Notes: generated by a model from the sequence alone, not told the origin. Numbered from the stretch's first letter, positions 43,966 through 56,574 are shown. The stretch is DNA of 64,000 bases from Agelaius tricolor (GCA_023055355.1 JALJCS010000052.1:2063501-2127500), one strand, 5' to 3'. Translations and numbers: made by a program.

Positions 43966-46900
43966 TCAGCTGTGCCAATCATCAGCTGTGCCTGAAGCTC
44001 CAGCTGGTCTCTCCTGGTCTCTTCTGGTCTCTCCAGGTGATCTCCTCTTCCATGGTGTCTTTAGGCCTTTTAGCAGCAATGGTTCTTCTGAGCCGCCAGA
44101 TAAACGGAGTTCTGCAGATCTCTCCATGATTCTCTGCTGAAGCGCTATGTTCATTTGGGAAGGGCTGTCATCTCTTCTCAGGCCTTGAAGGGCTGCAAGA
44201 GAGATGAGCAGAGCCACAGTCAGAGCCTGGATCTGCAGGTAGCCAAGCAGGCCTTCCTGCCAGGGCCATAGCTCCTAACTCTGGCCATGGACAGGAGGCA
44301 GCAGGAGACAATGGGATGGGTTAGAAGGTGCTGGCCACCAATCTCCCCTGCGCGTCTCCCTGAGATCTCTCTGTGCTTGTCCACACAGGCAGCGAAGCCT
44401 GCCACAGCCAGGGCAGGATTTGCAGTTCCCCCAGCGGCAGCCCCCGCTGTCAGCCCGCTGCCCGCACTCACCCTCATTGAGGAGCTGAAGCTCTTCCTTG
44501 CGGCCCCTCATGACCATCCCGGCCATCCCTGCCAAAACAGAGCCTGTCACGGCCCCAGCGGCGCAGCTCCCTGCCAGCGCCGCTGCCGGCGCCGCGGCCA
44601 CACGGGCTGCTGGCCCGGCAGGGCTCAGCCCGCGCCCTTGCCGCACGCTGCCGCCCCAGGGCGCGGCTGCCAGAGGGCGGCAGCAGCCCCCAGCCCGGCC
44701 GGGGCTCCACGGCGCCGGGCCCGGCCGGCGCTGCTGGGGCAGCAGGCGGGGCCGGGGCCGAGCTGCGGCGGCCCGGGGAGGGAGCCCGGGCTCGGGACTC
44801 ACCGATGATCCTGACGGCCGCCTCTCGCAGGGGCTCCTGTGGGCTCTGCAGGTAGCGCAAGGCCCCGCGCAGGTGCTCGGCCGCTCGGCTCCTGTCCTCT
44901 GCCAGCTGCAGAGAGCGGCAGGAGGGAAGCGTTGGCGCGGGCTCAGCCCCTGGGCCGGGCGCTGCCTGCGCCCAGCCCCGGCCTCCCCTGCCCGCACAGC
45001 CCTGAGGCGCGGCCACAGCAGCCGCTGGCCAAGGGCTCCCGAGGGGAGGGGGCAGAGGGACGGCTGCTGCCCGGGGAGCCGCCGTGCCGCCCCGCAGCCC
45101 CGCCGGGCCGGGGCTCCATGGGCACCCGCCTCGGGCCCACGGGAGCCTGGAGAAAAGCCCGCGCAGGCTCTGCCTGCTGCAGCGGCCAGGGGCACAGCTG
45201 CCCGGCCCCGCACCCTGAGCACCGCCCTCAGGGGCCTTCTCCAGCCTCAGCCTGGGCCTTCCAGGCCCTCCTTACCAGCACCTCGCTGAACTTTGACAGC
45301 TGCCCCTTCTTCACCAGCTGCTTCAGCTTCCTCCTCTTCAGGAACTTGGCCACACCAAGCAGCGTTTCCCGAGAGGCCTGCAGGGCACCAGACACCCACA
45401 GATGGCCCCACAGGCCAAGGCACAGGACCCACATCCCTGTGCCAAGGCCTGCACCAGGCTGCACTCCTGGAGGTGCCAGGGCAGGAGGCAGCCCAGCCCC
45501 CTCCCCAAGATCCACCAGCATCACACCAAACCTCACCTTTGCCACACACCGCTTCTCATCATGGCACTGGAAGAAGAGTGGAAGGAGGCTTTGGCTCAAA
45601 ATCTTCGCAAGGGGCTTTTTTTCCCTCATCCACTACCAACTCCATCACCCTGAAGAAGAGCTCAAGGGAGAGCACTTGCACATAGCTGTTGTTCTGGAGG
45701 AATGCAAGAGGATCAGGCCTTTACACCAAATACTCCACGCTCACCTGGCCAAAGTTTCTGGGCAGCAGCCAGTGCCTGCAGCTGGGGACACAGAGCCTTA
45801 CGTGGTCAAAGAGCAGCAGCAGTGCCTCAGCCAGCTTGGGGGCAGTGGAGCTGGATACCAGCATGTCTGCCTGGAGCACATTTGTCAACACATGCATGGA
45901 CATGCTGACCACCTTTCCATCGGCCTCACCCAGCAGCTCCAGAAGGCTCGCAGACAGGCTGCACAATCTCCTGGCCTGGGTGGAACACAAGGCTGCACTG
46001 CAAAGCCATGGACGGCTGCACCGCCAACACCGCCCTGGCACTGCAAGCCCACCCTGCTGCTGCTGCTGCTTCTGCTGCAGGGCCCACAGGCCAAAGGCCT
46101 GAGCCAAAGCACTGGGGCAGCTGAGGCAGGAGAGCTGGGAGCAGCTGCCTCAGCTCCTGAAGCCCTGCACGCCCAGGGGGCTGCTTTGCACAGCGCAGCT
46201 TCAGCCGCAGCCCCCTTCTCACCATCCAGGGCTCCCTGCTGAGCACCACCAGGCCTCTGAGCGCCAGGCGCCGCCGCTCCCTGCACTCCATCTGCAGGCA
46301 ACTTGACATCATCTTCACAACAGTGCCAGCACATTTCCTCAAGTGCAGGCACTCGAGGACCTGAAAGGCACGGGGCAGTGACAGGGGAACCATCCAGCAG
46401 GAGCCCAGAACCCCACAGGGCCGGGCCCAGGCAGCAGCACAGGGCGTGGCCACTGGCCCAGGCAGCTGTGGCTCTGAGAGGCCAGAGAGCTGCGAGGCAG
46501 CTCAGCCAGGCACTGCTGGCCATCAGGCTCACCTCCACAAGGAATGCCAGCAAGGGCAGATCCCAGCTTGGCTTTTCACTGCTGAGCAGCAGGAGAAGGC
46601 CATATGCCACATGGGAACACAGTGGGCTCAAGTCATAACGCATCTCCCTGGCAGGGGGAAAAAAGGCACCGAGAGCCTGAGGTGGGGGACAAACCTCTCC
46701 CAGAACTGACTCACAGAGGCTTGGTCTTTTCCCAGCATCGCTGCAGGGGATGTGGCTGCTCTGGGAGGTGGCCCCTTCTGGGCACTCTCCTCTCCCAGGC
46801 TTTTTCAGCCTCCTTGGCCGTCCCTCAGTGACGAGCCTCTGTGGCCCATGCCCACAGGGACTGCCTGGAGCACAGGGCACAAATGCCGGCGACAGCGGGG

Positions 46901-49136
46901 ACAAGGGGGTCTCACCTGGCCAGCAGAGCCATGGCATAGTGCTGGCTGTCAGCACACAGCAGCGTCTCCCAGGCACACTTGCGCTCCATAGACATCACCA
47001 CGTGCTCACACCACAGTCGGCAGAGCAGAACCTTCATGGCCTGCACTGCAAACCTGTGTGCAGAGCAAAGCCCAGGTCACACTAGGAGCGCTGGCGCTGG
47101 CCACAAGGGCATGGCAAGGACAGGAGGACTGGCACCTGTTAAGCGTGATGGGAAGGCACTGCTCCTCCTGGCACGCTCCCCAGAAGCTATCAACTTCCTC
47201 TGCTGGCGGCTGCTGTGTAGTGATGACAATATGGAAGAGCAGTGCCAGAAAGAGTTGCTCAGAATAAGGGATCATGGCCTTGAGCAACCTGGGCACCTGC
47301 ACAGTCACCAGAGCTGCCTGCAAAAGAAGCAGCCAGAGACAGCGCTCAGTGTCAAGGTGTCCATGGGGCAGGGCCCAAGGGCAGGTGCAGGAGGAGCAGC
47401 GGGCCTGGTGCCCCCTGAGCCTGCCCCTAGCCCAGCTTTCAGCCCAGTGACTCCGGCACTGAGAGCACTGAGAGCTACTGCAGAGGCCACCTGGCGGCCC
47501 TGAGCATGGGCCCAGAAACTCACAGCCAGGGCAAAAACGTCCCTGTCGTCCCCATCAGAGGCGCATGCGCTGTGCAGTGGCCAATCCTCCATTACACGGA
47601 GCAGTGTTGGCAGCAGTTTCTCCATTGTTACTCCTGACGAGCCAGTGCTTCTCCATATCCTTGCAGCAGCTCTGTGGGATCAGATCTCTGTGTCAGGGGC
47701 ATCTCAGTCACAGTACCGTGCCCTGTGCAGCTGTGCGAGTGCAGGTGAAAGAGCCCCGGTGCCCTGGGGGGCAGGGGAGAGCATTGGCAGCAGGCTCGGG
47801 AAACAGAGGGGCCCAAGGCTCCTGGACCTCTCTGCCTGTCCGGCAGACCCCATAGCACAGGCTGCGCAGGGCCACGGGCCCTAAAGGCTGCTGAGCCCTG
47901 AGCTCTCCAGGCACATGGGCCCGTACCTGTCACATGTTGGGGCACAGCGCAGGAGGGTCAGCACCACGTCGGCAGGGTGCTCTTCAGCCAGCCTCACAAT
48001 GTGGCTGTGCAGCCTGGCATCCACAGTGCCATGGGACAGTAGAGTCTGGTGGATGTTTCTTACCATGGCCGGCACCTGGAGGAGGCATGGGGGAGATTTG
48101 GAGTGCTGTCCAAGGGAGCAACTTGCCCAGCTTCCCCCAAGAAGTGCTTCCCTTCCCGCCACACTCTGCTGGCCTCAAAGGCTGAGGGGCCCAGGGACCA
48201 TGGCTTGAGGGGACACACCGTCCTGGCAGGCCTCCAGGCCCAGCCCCAGGCTGCTTACCTGCTGCTGAGAAGGAGCAGCACTGTCCTCCAAAAGATCCTT
48301 AGTGGGAGCATGAATCCCAGTGAGAGTGGGCCTGCTGCCAGTATTTGCGATGTCCTCAGTCTTGGCGGTGTTGGTGTTTCTCACGGCCACATCCTCACTT
48401 GCTGCCTTGTCTGCCTTTGCCCTGTCCTCATTCATTGCAGCCTCAGAGTCTTCTGAGCGCTCAGCCCAATCTGGGCTGACATCAGGCTCTGCCTGGAGCT
48501 CGGTCAGCCCCGAGGCAGGCTGGGCTGTGCCCTCAGCTGCTGTGGGGCCCACCTTTCTATGTCGTCGAATGCGCAGCAATTTCCCAAACATCTGCAGGCG
48601 AATAAAGGGCAGGGAAGCCAGGCATGCTCCGTGGCATGCTCCAAGCGTGCTGCTGGGCTGAGCAGGGACAGCAGGCCCAGCCCAGCCGGGGGTAACTGCA
48701 GGTACCTTCAGGGTTTTGCGCAAGCGGCCGCGGCTGGCTTCCTGCTCTTTTGTCTTCTCCAGGGCTGCACCTGGCAAAGAGCGAGCACAGCCAGAGCTGA
48801 GGGGCTGCGGGAGAGGCCGGAGAACACAGCCCAGCCCTGCGCTCCCCAGGCAGGGAGAGCCCCGGCATGACCCAGGCGATGGAGCGCGGCCATTGTGGGC
48901 TGTCTGCTCTGCCCCTCGTCCATCCTGTCCATGGGCATGTCCCCAGGCCATGGGATGGGATGGCATGGGGCCACGCTGGCTGTAGCCATCAGCCCTGTGG
49001 CCCAGCTCTGCTACTCACCATCCTGCAGCGTCTGGATCTGCTCCGGGTCTTCAGGCTCTTGTGCTGGGGCAGCTCCAGGCCTTCTCTTTTTTTCCCCCCT
49101 GAACACTTTCAACAAGCTGGGCAATCTGGCTGCCAT
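43966..49136 (-). CDS. Maestro HEAT-like repeat (MROH) family gene, 15 exons, one frameshift
   Basis: Predicted exons (minus strand): 49019-49136 (ATG at 49134-49136), 48706-48770, 48259-48591, 47927-48075, 47524-47671, 47136-47317, 46916-47053, 46533-46647, 46223-46360, 45802-45975, 45537-45693, 45276-45377, 44803-44905, 44472-44528 and 43966-44192. Every junction is GT-AG and phases agree throughout, except that exon 45537-45693 is one base too long: a run of seven A (45616-45622) shifts the frame, and 156 nt would restore a product of about 734 residues. Sequence features are a basic N-terminus (KKRRP), an acidic linker and amphipathic leucine-rich helices (LLELLGEADGKV, LAEALLLLFDH) of HEAT-repeat type. 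It resembles the MROH proteins multiplied in songbirds. Function unknown. The extra A may be real, polymorphic or a sequence error. Confidence 0.8.
44560..45240. other. CpG-rich stretch inside the MROH gene
   Basis: Very GC-rich with frequent CpG (for example GCCGGCGCCGCGGCC). It covers exon 44803-44905 and the neighbouring introns. The long frames on both strands here reflect composition. It could be an internal CpG island; no promoter elements were recognised. Confidence 0.4.
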
Positions 49137-52100
49137 GCCAGAGTCTGTTCTTGAGGGTGCCTTCAAGAGAGATGCCTCAGGATATCGCCAAGTCAACAAC
49201 TGCACTTGTGCCTTCAAGGCACCTGTGACAGACAAGCCTCAGGAAGGCTGCAGGACAGCAAGTCCTGCACTCTGCTCTTGAGGGCTCCTGCCACAATGAC
49301 AGGAGACTCCTCCTAAGCCATTCAGGTGACCAAATCCCACCATCTGGACTTGATGGCGCTGGCCGCAGGAATGGCAGACGCTTCGGAAAAGCTCCAAGTC
49401 ACAGAGTCCCGCAGGCTGGCCTCGAGCTCAGCTGCGGGAATGACGCTGCGGAAAAGCTCCGGCTGAGACGGGAAGGAGCGAGCTGTGCGGGGGCTCCTCA
49501 CGGCACCGCTCTGTCCCCTTCTGTCCCGTCGCCTGTTCCAAGCACCCGGGCAAGCTTCTATTTCCCACGTGTCACAAAGGGCCCTTGGTCACCGGCTTCC
49601 ATTCCATGCAACGCCGACCCTGCTGCAGCGTGCCAGCCAGGGCCCTTGCACACACTGCCGCCTGCCCCGGGGCCGCCCCCAGCCCGGCCAAAGTGGCCCA
49701 GGCTGGAAGCAATCCCTGCGCCCACGTGTCTCAGGCAGCCCCACAGGATCTCTTGCAACTGCTCCAAACATCAGCAAATGCTGCCCTGCTCTGTGGGCTC
49801 GGGCCAGTTAAGAATCCTCACTTCAGGAAAGCTTTACTTCCCATTGCTCAACTCAAGGACTTGCAAAAGTTGCAAACTTCTCCAATTAATAGCCACGAGA
49901 ATGGGAATGCTTTGGAAGTTTCTTCCCTTCTCAAAGCAGCAACTCCTTTGCCTTAACATCATCCACTGCAAGTGACTTGACCAAACATAACACTACACAG
50001 AGCCAAAAAGAAGGCCATTCATTGATTGGCAAGTGCTTTTCCAAGAAGGGATTATCATCTCCTCATTCTCTTAAAGGAATAAAAGCTCTCAAGAAATGAA
50101 AGACCACTCAGCATTACAAGAGTAACCCAAACAAATGAGTAGATGGCAAAAGGGCTAATCCTCCCCCAGTACAGATATCTAAGTGGCCAAGAAAGTACAG
50201 CTCTCCCCTCTTGTTCCCTGCAGGAGAAACAGGACCAGGAAAAGAAATAGTCACAGAGATTTTTTTCTGCCCTCCAGAACCAAAGCTGTGCGAAAGCACA
50301 GATGCTGCCTTCAAAGGGACTCAAATTCCAGCCCAGACCTCTCACCTTCCAGAAAACTCCTTCCCCAACACCCACCCCCCAAACACCCCCACAGAAGCCC
50401 TCAACAGCCCGCCAGGACCCCCAGCTCTGCCCGTCCCTCTGCAGAGCTTTCCCAGCCTCCAGCAGAGCCCCTGCTTCCCTGCACCTGCCGTGGGATGGCA
50501 CTCAGGAGGATCTGCTCCAAGGCCTTCCCTGGCTTGGAGCAAAGCCAGCCTGCCAGGCCTATGGTTCCTGGGTCATCCTTGCCAGCCAGCCTTCCCGTGC
50601 ACGGCTCTTCCATGGGCACATCTGCGCTCAGCTCGCACTTCTCCACTCTGGCAGGCCTGCTGGGAAAGGATCCAGAGCAGCCTGGCAAGCTCTTTCTCCA
50701 GCTCCTTCTTCACTCTTGGGGGAGCTAGAACATCCCACAGGAAAGACACTGCTGCCACAAGAAGTGGGTGGCATCAGGCAGCTCTGGGAAGACCCCTCAG
50801 CACTGCTGTATCCTGAGGGAACGCTGCTGGCCATCCCCTGTGCGTATCCGCAAAAGCTTCAAATCAGCTGCCTCAGCTTCCAGGGCCTCTCTTGGCCAGC
50901 ATCCTGATGTGGATGCAGGGCTGCTGCCAGGCACCGCTGGCACCCAGCGGGACAGGACCGGCTGTCTCGTGTCCACGCAGCAGCCCTGACACACAGCCAG
51001 GGCCATGCCGAAAGCAGACAAACGCTCCCGGCTCAGCAGAGAGGAGCAAGGAGCACTGGGCTGCTCTCAGCCTATCTCAGCTGGGCTCACTCCACCACAC
51101 ACCCCCATTTTAAGGCTGGCTGATGCCCAGCTGCCAGAAATCCTTGCCTTGTTGTCTCCAAGATGCACAAGGTGAGCCAATGAGCAGGACACCTTGGGAG
51201 GCCTTTTCCTAGGCCAGGGACACACCAAGATCAGCCAAGACTCTCCGCGCTCCCTGGCCCATACATCCGCGCTCTGTGCTTGCCCTGGGTCACAGCAGCT
51301 CCCACCAAGCAGGAGGCAAATGCATATTGCCATGAGTTGAAACACAGCAGACAGGAAAGATGTGAAAAGTGTGTGTGTAAAGGCCTTTTAATTCACAGCT
51401 CTCACAGAGGGCTTTGGGGCTCATGGCTGGACAGAGATGCTCCTGCTCACACCTTTGTCCAAAGGGGGTAACACACCCTGCTGCAGGTGCTTGGGTTGGT
51501 TTCCACAGGTCCAGGCAGATGCCAAACCTACACTTCACTGCCTTTTCCCTGCCCCTCTGCCAAGTTCAACAGGCCTCAAGGACTGAAAGGAGCACAGAAG
51601 AGTGCCAGAGGGGGACACTCACACTTGCCTCACTGGGAGCTCCCTGGGAAGCTCTTTCCTTGAGAAGCAAGCCCCTTTCCTCCAAAGGCATTTCCCCAAA
51701 TGTGCAGCTTTCCTAGGGAACACCAACACACTCTTAAGAAAAGCTGGCAAGGCTGAATGACTTCAGGTCCTTTCAGGACAGGCACTCCAGCTCTAGCTCC
51801 TATTCCCCCAAGTGAGTTTCCAGGTGCAGGTTCAGACGTGCAGCCCCAGGTCCTCTACAAACACAAGCTGCCCGCTGCCTCTTCACCTGCCTCAGCTCCT
51901 GCCTGCGCTCACAGCACCAAAACCAGGCTGTTCCTGGCCAGGGACCAGAGCCCTGTTCCTGCAGGATGCTCTTGCCAGCACCTTCCAGGACTCTGTGCTG
52001 TGCACACAGCGCTTTTCATGCCCGCTCCCAACAGGCTTTGGAACACAGAGCACAACCTGGCTGGCTCTGCCACCTGCACAGCCCAAACACAGGTGGAGGA

Positions 52101-52600
52101 AGAAGCAGCAGGGGCTGTTTTGCGGCCATGCCCAAGAGAGACTGGAAGGGTGCCCTCCCTCTGCTCTCCCTTGGTTGGCTTTCTGCCTGGGTCTGAGCCT
52201 GGGGCTGCCATTCCTCACTTGTGGGGACCAGAACCACAGCCGGGATCCCGGCACTGCCTGACAGCACTCCGGGCACTGCCTGTCGCAGTGAGGGTGGCTG
52301 TGACAAACCTTTGGGTCCCCTGACTTCAGGGTGAACGTGGTGCAAAATAGGAGAGAAGGAGAGGGAACAATGGAGTGCCCAACAAGGAAATTACTTTTAA
52401 TGAGAAATAAAAATGGGAACTATGCTTAGGACCAGAACACAACATAGGGAGAAGCTCCAAGGGCCACAAACAAGGAAGAGGTAAGAATATATAGTCTTGG
52501 GGGTGGAACATTCTAGAAACCATACTCTATATGGAACACATGTAACCAATAGGGGAGTGGAACTTGGACTAATGAGCATAACTACTCCAAAGGCTCTTGG
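49137..52600. other. Upstream region of the MROH gene, no gene recognised
   Basis: No splice-consistent exon, retroviral motif or repeat array stands out. 49340-49500 has two related words (GGAATG...CGGAAAAGCTCC) about 70 bp apart and moderate CpG, a possible promoter region for the minus-strand gene. Frames of 100-200 codons at 50.2-52.3 kb lack family motifs and overlap each other on both strands. Confidence 0.4.
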
Positions 52601-52707
52601 GAGGAGATCTGAGGCTTGCCCTGATTTAGATGAATGTTTCCCAGACCTTGAAGATCAGGCTTGGTTTGTTTGGTGTGAAGTCCAGCTGACCCTATGCCTT
52701 AGTTTGG

Positions 52708-53690
52708 TTGACTCCAACATCTTACTCTTTTCTTGTAAAGCTAGAAATAAATTCCATAGACACTGCATTTCTTGCAGTGTTAGGAGAAAAAATGCAACTT
52801 TATGGTCTCATTTTTCAATGGAACACCTCTGAGAAAGATCCTTTGTTAATCACACAGTGGGTTTTTCTTCCTTATAGGTCTCCAAAAACAATTTTTACAA
52901 CCATGGAGATGACCGCTGAAATCATAATTAGAGCCAGAACGAGATTGCTAACGATGGCAAGCCAAGATTTTGTATTTATTTATTTACCTGTGAAAAGGGT
53001 TGATTGGGCTTTGCAAAATTCAGACTTGCAAATTGCATCGCTAAATTATTCAGGTGTTTGTTCTATTCATTACCCAGGCCACAAATTGTTGCAAGCTAAA
53101 TTAAGTTTTAGAGAAAAACCCATGCTAAGTGAGGAGCCTTTAGGTGCTATAACTCTCCTCACTGATGGAGCAGGGAAAACACACAAATCAGTAATAGTAT
53201 GGCAAAATCAAACAACACAAACATGGGAGTCAGATGATCAAACAATAGAGGGCTCTCCTCAGATTGCTGAACTGGCTGCAGTAGTTTAGAGCATTTCAGC
53301 TCTTTTCAGAACTTTTGAATTTAATTACAGATTTATCTTATGTTGCTAGTATTGTTAAAAGAATAGGAGCATCAGTTTTAAAGGATGTTACAAATGATAT
53401 TGTTGGCTTTCATGTCTTTCTACAATTTTGACACTCAGAACTAACCAATATTTTGTCTCTCATATCAGGGTTCATTCCTCACTTCCAGGATTCATGGCAG
53501 GCAGAAGGAAATGCAAGAGCCGACAAACTGACAATGGTTTTTGCAAGCACTTTGCCAAACATTTTGAACAAGCAAAACTGAGTCATGCTTTTTCCCATCA
53601 AAATGCACAAGCACTGGTGCCAATGTTTGGCACAAGCATGATTAGCACAGATCCAAACTGCACTTTTGGCAGCTGCAAAGGCACATGAGA
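52708..53690 (+). pseudogene. Class II ERV pol fragment: RT connection, RNase H, integrase start
   Basis: A 193-codon frame (52708-53289) has the RT connection domain (QWVFLPYRSPKT) and the start of RNase H (LLTDGAG). After a stop, other frames give the remaining RNase H (AEGNARADKL) and the beginning of the integrase zinc-binding domain (LSHAFSHQNAQAL). The sequence then ends at the minisatellite. No LTRs were found. The style is ERVK/betaretrovirus-like, and it is older and less GC-rich than ERV1 and ERV2. Confidence 0.7.
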
Positions 53691-53699
53691 GACACAGAC

Positions 53700-54840
53700 G
53701 TCAGGAATTTTCAATCCTGACATTTACCTTCCAATTTCTCATGGAATAACGGCATTCCAGGCATTGGGAATTTTGAATGCTCCAGCTGCTCTCCCCAATT
53801 CCCATGGAATAATGGCTTTCCGGCCATGAGGAATTTGAATCCTCCAGCTCTCCCTCCAAATTCCCATGGAATAATGGCATTCCAGGCATCAAATCCTCCA
53901 GTTCGCCTCCAAAATTCCCCCCAAAACTATGGAATAATGGCATTCCAGGCATTGGAAATTTTGAATGCTCCAGCTCCTCTCCCAAATGCTCACGGAATAA
54001 TGGCATTCAAAGTGTTGGGAATTTCAAATCCTCCAGCTCCTCTCCCAAATTCCCACCAAATTCCCATGGAATAACAGCATTCTGGGTGTCAGGAAGTTTG
54101 AATACTCCAGCTCCAATGTCATATTCCCACCAAAACTGGAGAATGGGATGACTGCATTCCGGGCACCAGGAATCCCAAATCCTCCAGCTCCCCTCCCAAA
54201 TTCCCATGGAAAAACGGCATTCTGGGCATCAGGAAGTTTGAATCCTTCAGTTCCCTTCCCAAATTCCCATGGAATAATTGCATTCCGAGCATCGGAAATT
54301 GAGAATCGTCCAGTTCCCTTCCCAAATTCCCATGAAATAACTGCATTCCAGGCATTGGGAATTTCAAATCCTCCAGTTCCCATCCAAAATTCCCCCCAAA
54401 CTATGTAATAATTGCCTTCTGGGCATTGGGAATTTTGAATCCTGCGGCTCCCTTCCTAAATTCCCATGAAATAATGGCATTTGGGGCATAGGGAATTTGG
54501 AATCCTTCAGTTCCCCTCCCAAATTCCCAAGGAATAAGGGTATTCTGGGTGTCGGGAATTTAGAATGCTCCAGTTCTCCTCCCAAATTCCCACCAAAACT
54601 ATGGAATAATTGCATTCTGGGCATCAGGAATTTCAAATGATTCAGCTCCCTTCCCAAATTCCCCATGGAACTCCCATGGAATACTGGCATTCTGGACATT
54701 GGGAATTTTGAATCCTGCAGTTCCCCTCCAATATTCCCAAGGAATGAAAGCATTCCAGGCATTTAGAATCCTTCAGTTCCCCTCCCCAGTTTCTATCAAA
54801 TTCCCATGGCATGGGAAATTCCCATCAAATTCCCATGGAT
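53700..54840. repeat. Minisatellite, about 16-17 units of ~63 bp
   Basis: Units contain CCCATGGAATAATGGCATTC, a variable GGGCATTGGGAATTTTGAAT part and CTCCAGCTCCCCTCCC. Unit starts recur about every 60-72 bp. Because the period is often a multiple of three, it opens periodic reading frames on both strands, which I do not regard as genes. Confidence 0.85.
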
Positions 54841-54844
54841 TTCT

Positions 54845-55395
54845 CACCCTGTGTACTGTTGCTACTATGAATCCAGAAAAGGTATCAGGAGAAACATGGA
54901 CATATTTAAAAGTCCCAAAGCTCGAAAAGTGTGTTACATCTGTTTGCCAGATGTCATTAGGTTTCAACCCTTGTGAGTTTGTACCTAACATTTGTGGCAA
55001 AGAAAGAGTCTGCTGACACTGTAAGCAAGGATTCACTACATCCCGTGCTTGTGGCAAAGTCAGATGGAATTGTTTTCCCAGTGCTCGGGCATTTTGATGG
55101 TAGAAATCATGAGAAAGTTTGGCCTGCCCTAACTTTTGTGGTATAGTGACTGTCATGGCGAGGCCATCCGCCTTCACATCACCTTCCAGTGCAGGTCCAG
55201 GCAGAGGGGTGTGTGATCCAAAGTGCAGAAGGTTGTATTGCTGAGACCTGGGAAGTGAAAAGTTGTACAGAGAGGGTAATAACAGAAAAAGAACTTTGTT
55301 AGAGACTTCCTTCAGGAATGAGTGCTGAATTCTCTCAATGATTCCTGTACCATAAAGAGAATCACAAACAATGTTAATACAGCCCAGGGACATCG
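54845..55395 (-). pseudogene. Class II ERV pol fragment, opposite orientation: RNase H end and integrase
   Basis: On the minus strand: RNase H remnant (CDSLYGTGIIERI), then GDVKADGLAM, the integrase zinc-binding region (LSHDFYHQNARAL with CLQCQQ) and the first catalytic aspartate (WQTDVTH), ending at the minisatellite near 54845. It overlaps in content with the plus-strand fragment on the other side of the minisatellite, but is in reverse and is a different copy. Confidence 0.7.
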
Positions 55396-55575
55396 CAGGG
55401 ACAGCCCAGGGCATTCCTGGCATCTTCCTGGGGGTCATTCCCAGGGATATCCCCAGGACAGCCCGCAGACATTTTGGGGACATTGCTGGGACATCCCGAG
55501 GCATTCCCGGGGACATTCCCAGAGCCATTCCTGGCGACATTCCCAGGGACATCCCGGGGCATTCCCTGGATCAGT
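55378..55575. repeat. Tandem repeat of GGGACATTCCC/GGGACATCCC type
   Basis: Imperfect units of about 10-20 bp (GGACATTCCCAGAGCCATTCC and similar) directly beyond the end of the pol fragment. Confidence 0.7.
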
Positions 55576-55950
55576 AAAATCAGGATCAGGAAAAGTGGGA
55601 TTGGGAAAATCGGGACTGGGAGAAAGTTGGGATCAGAAAAGTGCGATCAGGGAAAGTGGGGTCGGGAAAAGCAGGATCAGAAAATTTGGGATTGGGAAGA
55701 TCGAGATTGGGAAATTTGGGATAGGGAAAATCGGGCTCAGGAAATTCAGGACCAGGAATAGCAGGATCGGGAAAATCAGGATCAGGAAAAGTGGGATTGG
55801 GAAATTTGGGATCAGGAAAATCAGGATCAGGAAAAGTGGGATTGGGAAATTTGGGATCAGGAAAAGGAGGATCAGGAAATTTGGGATTGGGAAATATTGG
55901 ATCAGGAAAAGGGGGATCAGGAAATTTGGGATTGGGAAATTGGGGCTCAG
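55576..55950. repeat. Tandem repeat of GGGATCAGGAAAA / GGGATTGGGAAAT type
   Basis: Alternating units near 20-22 bp, purine-rich on the plus strand, giving charged periodic frames (GIGKFGIRK-type) that are repeat artefacts. Confidence 0.8.
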
Positions 55951-55954
55951 GGAA

Positions 55955-56105
55955 TCAGGAGATGCCCTCAAAAGCCGCGTCCTGGTGGGATTTGAGGATC
56001 CACAGCCGATCCGCGAGCTGCCGCGGAGGCTGAGCCTCCTCCTGGATCCGCTGGAATTCATCGGTGCCGATGATGAGCGAGGCCAGGGGTCGATCCCTGG
56101 TAATT
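55955..56105 (-). CDS. Exon-like segment X1, possible last exon of an unidentified gene
   Basis: On the minus strand, CCCTCAG precedes a 49-codon open frame (phase 2 start) that reads as ordinary protein (PLASLIIGTDEFQRIQEEAQ, then LADRLWILKSHQDAAFE) and ends in TGA at 55955-55957. Residue composition and CpG-containing codons differ from the repeats on both sides. I do not recognise the family. Because the neighbouring candidate exon X2 is not in compatible phase, this may be a remnant. Confidence 0.35.
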
Positions 56106-56400
56106 CTGAGGGACATGGGCCAAGATCACTGACAGGGGAAAAATATCCCAGATTTTGGGGGGGAAAAACCACCAGATTTTCAGCCAAAAAAATCCGGGTT
56201 TTTTTTTTAATATCCTGAATTTTGGAGGAAAAAAAACCCCTGACTTTTCAATGAAAAAATCCTGAATTTTGGGCAAAAAATTCCTAAATTTTGGGGCAAA
56301 ATATCCTGAATTTTCAGTGAAAGAATCACGAATTTTGGGGCAAAAAATCCCAGATTTTGGCGGAGGAGGGGGGAAATAGCAGATGTTGGGGGGAAAATGT
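56106..56400. repeat. Low-complexity TTTTGGGG/AAAATCC stretch
   Basis: Repeated short words such as AATTTTGGGGCAAAAAATCC. No coding evidence. Confidence 0.6.
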
Positions 56401-56419
56401 TGGATTTTGGGAGCCTCAC

Positions 56420-56555
56420 ATGAGCTCCTGGATCAGGTCCTGGAGATGACTCGGATACTTTTGGGTTTGTCCCAGAGCGAGGGCAGCGCTCTGGGGGCGG
56501 TGGTGACATTGGTGACATCATGGAGCAGCACAATGGGGCTGGAGCGGCCCTCGGG
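56420..56555 (-). CDS. Exon-like segment X2 of the same unidentified gene
   Basis: On the minus strand, TTTCCCACAG precedes and GTGAGG follows a 136-nt segment. One frame reads GRSSPIVLLHDVTNVTTAP but meets a stop before the donor; a second frame ends plausibly (SHLQDLIQELM). This looks like a real exon carrying a frameshift. It sits between X1 and the CpG island, in the order expected for a minus-strand gene. Family not recognised. Confidence 0.3.
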
Positions 56556-56574
56556 CTGTGGGAAAGGATGGGGT

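Noticed and set aside
44839..46242. 467-codon plus-strand frame over the MROH gene
   Set aside because: It runs antisense to several well-supported MROH exons and introns in a very GC-rich stretch; low-stop composition explains it.
50183..50907. Two overlapping ~200-codon plus-strand frames at 50.2-50.9 kb
   Set aside because: They overlap each other in different frames, are proline- and serine-rich without motifs, and have no supporting splice pattern or homology that I recognise.
53826..54762. Several frames of 80-130 codons with periodic residues on both strands
   Set aside because: Produced by the ~63-bp minisatellite, whose period is often divisible by three.
55322..56218. 298-codon plus-strand frame with repeated GIGKFGIRK-type residues
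   Set aside because: The periodic residues come from the tandem repeat at 55576-55950; there is no start context or splice support.
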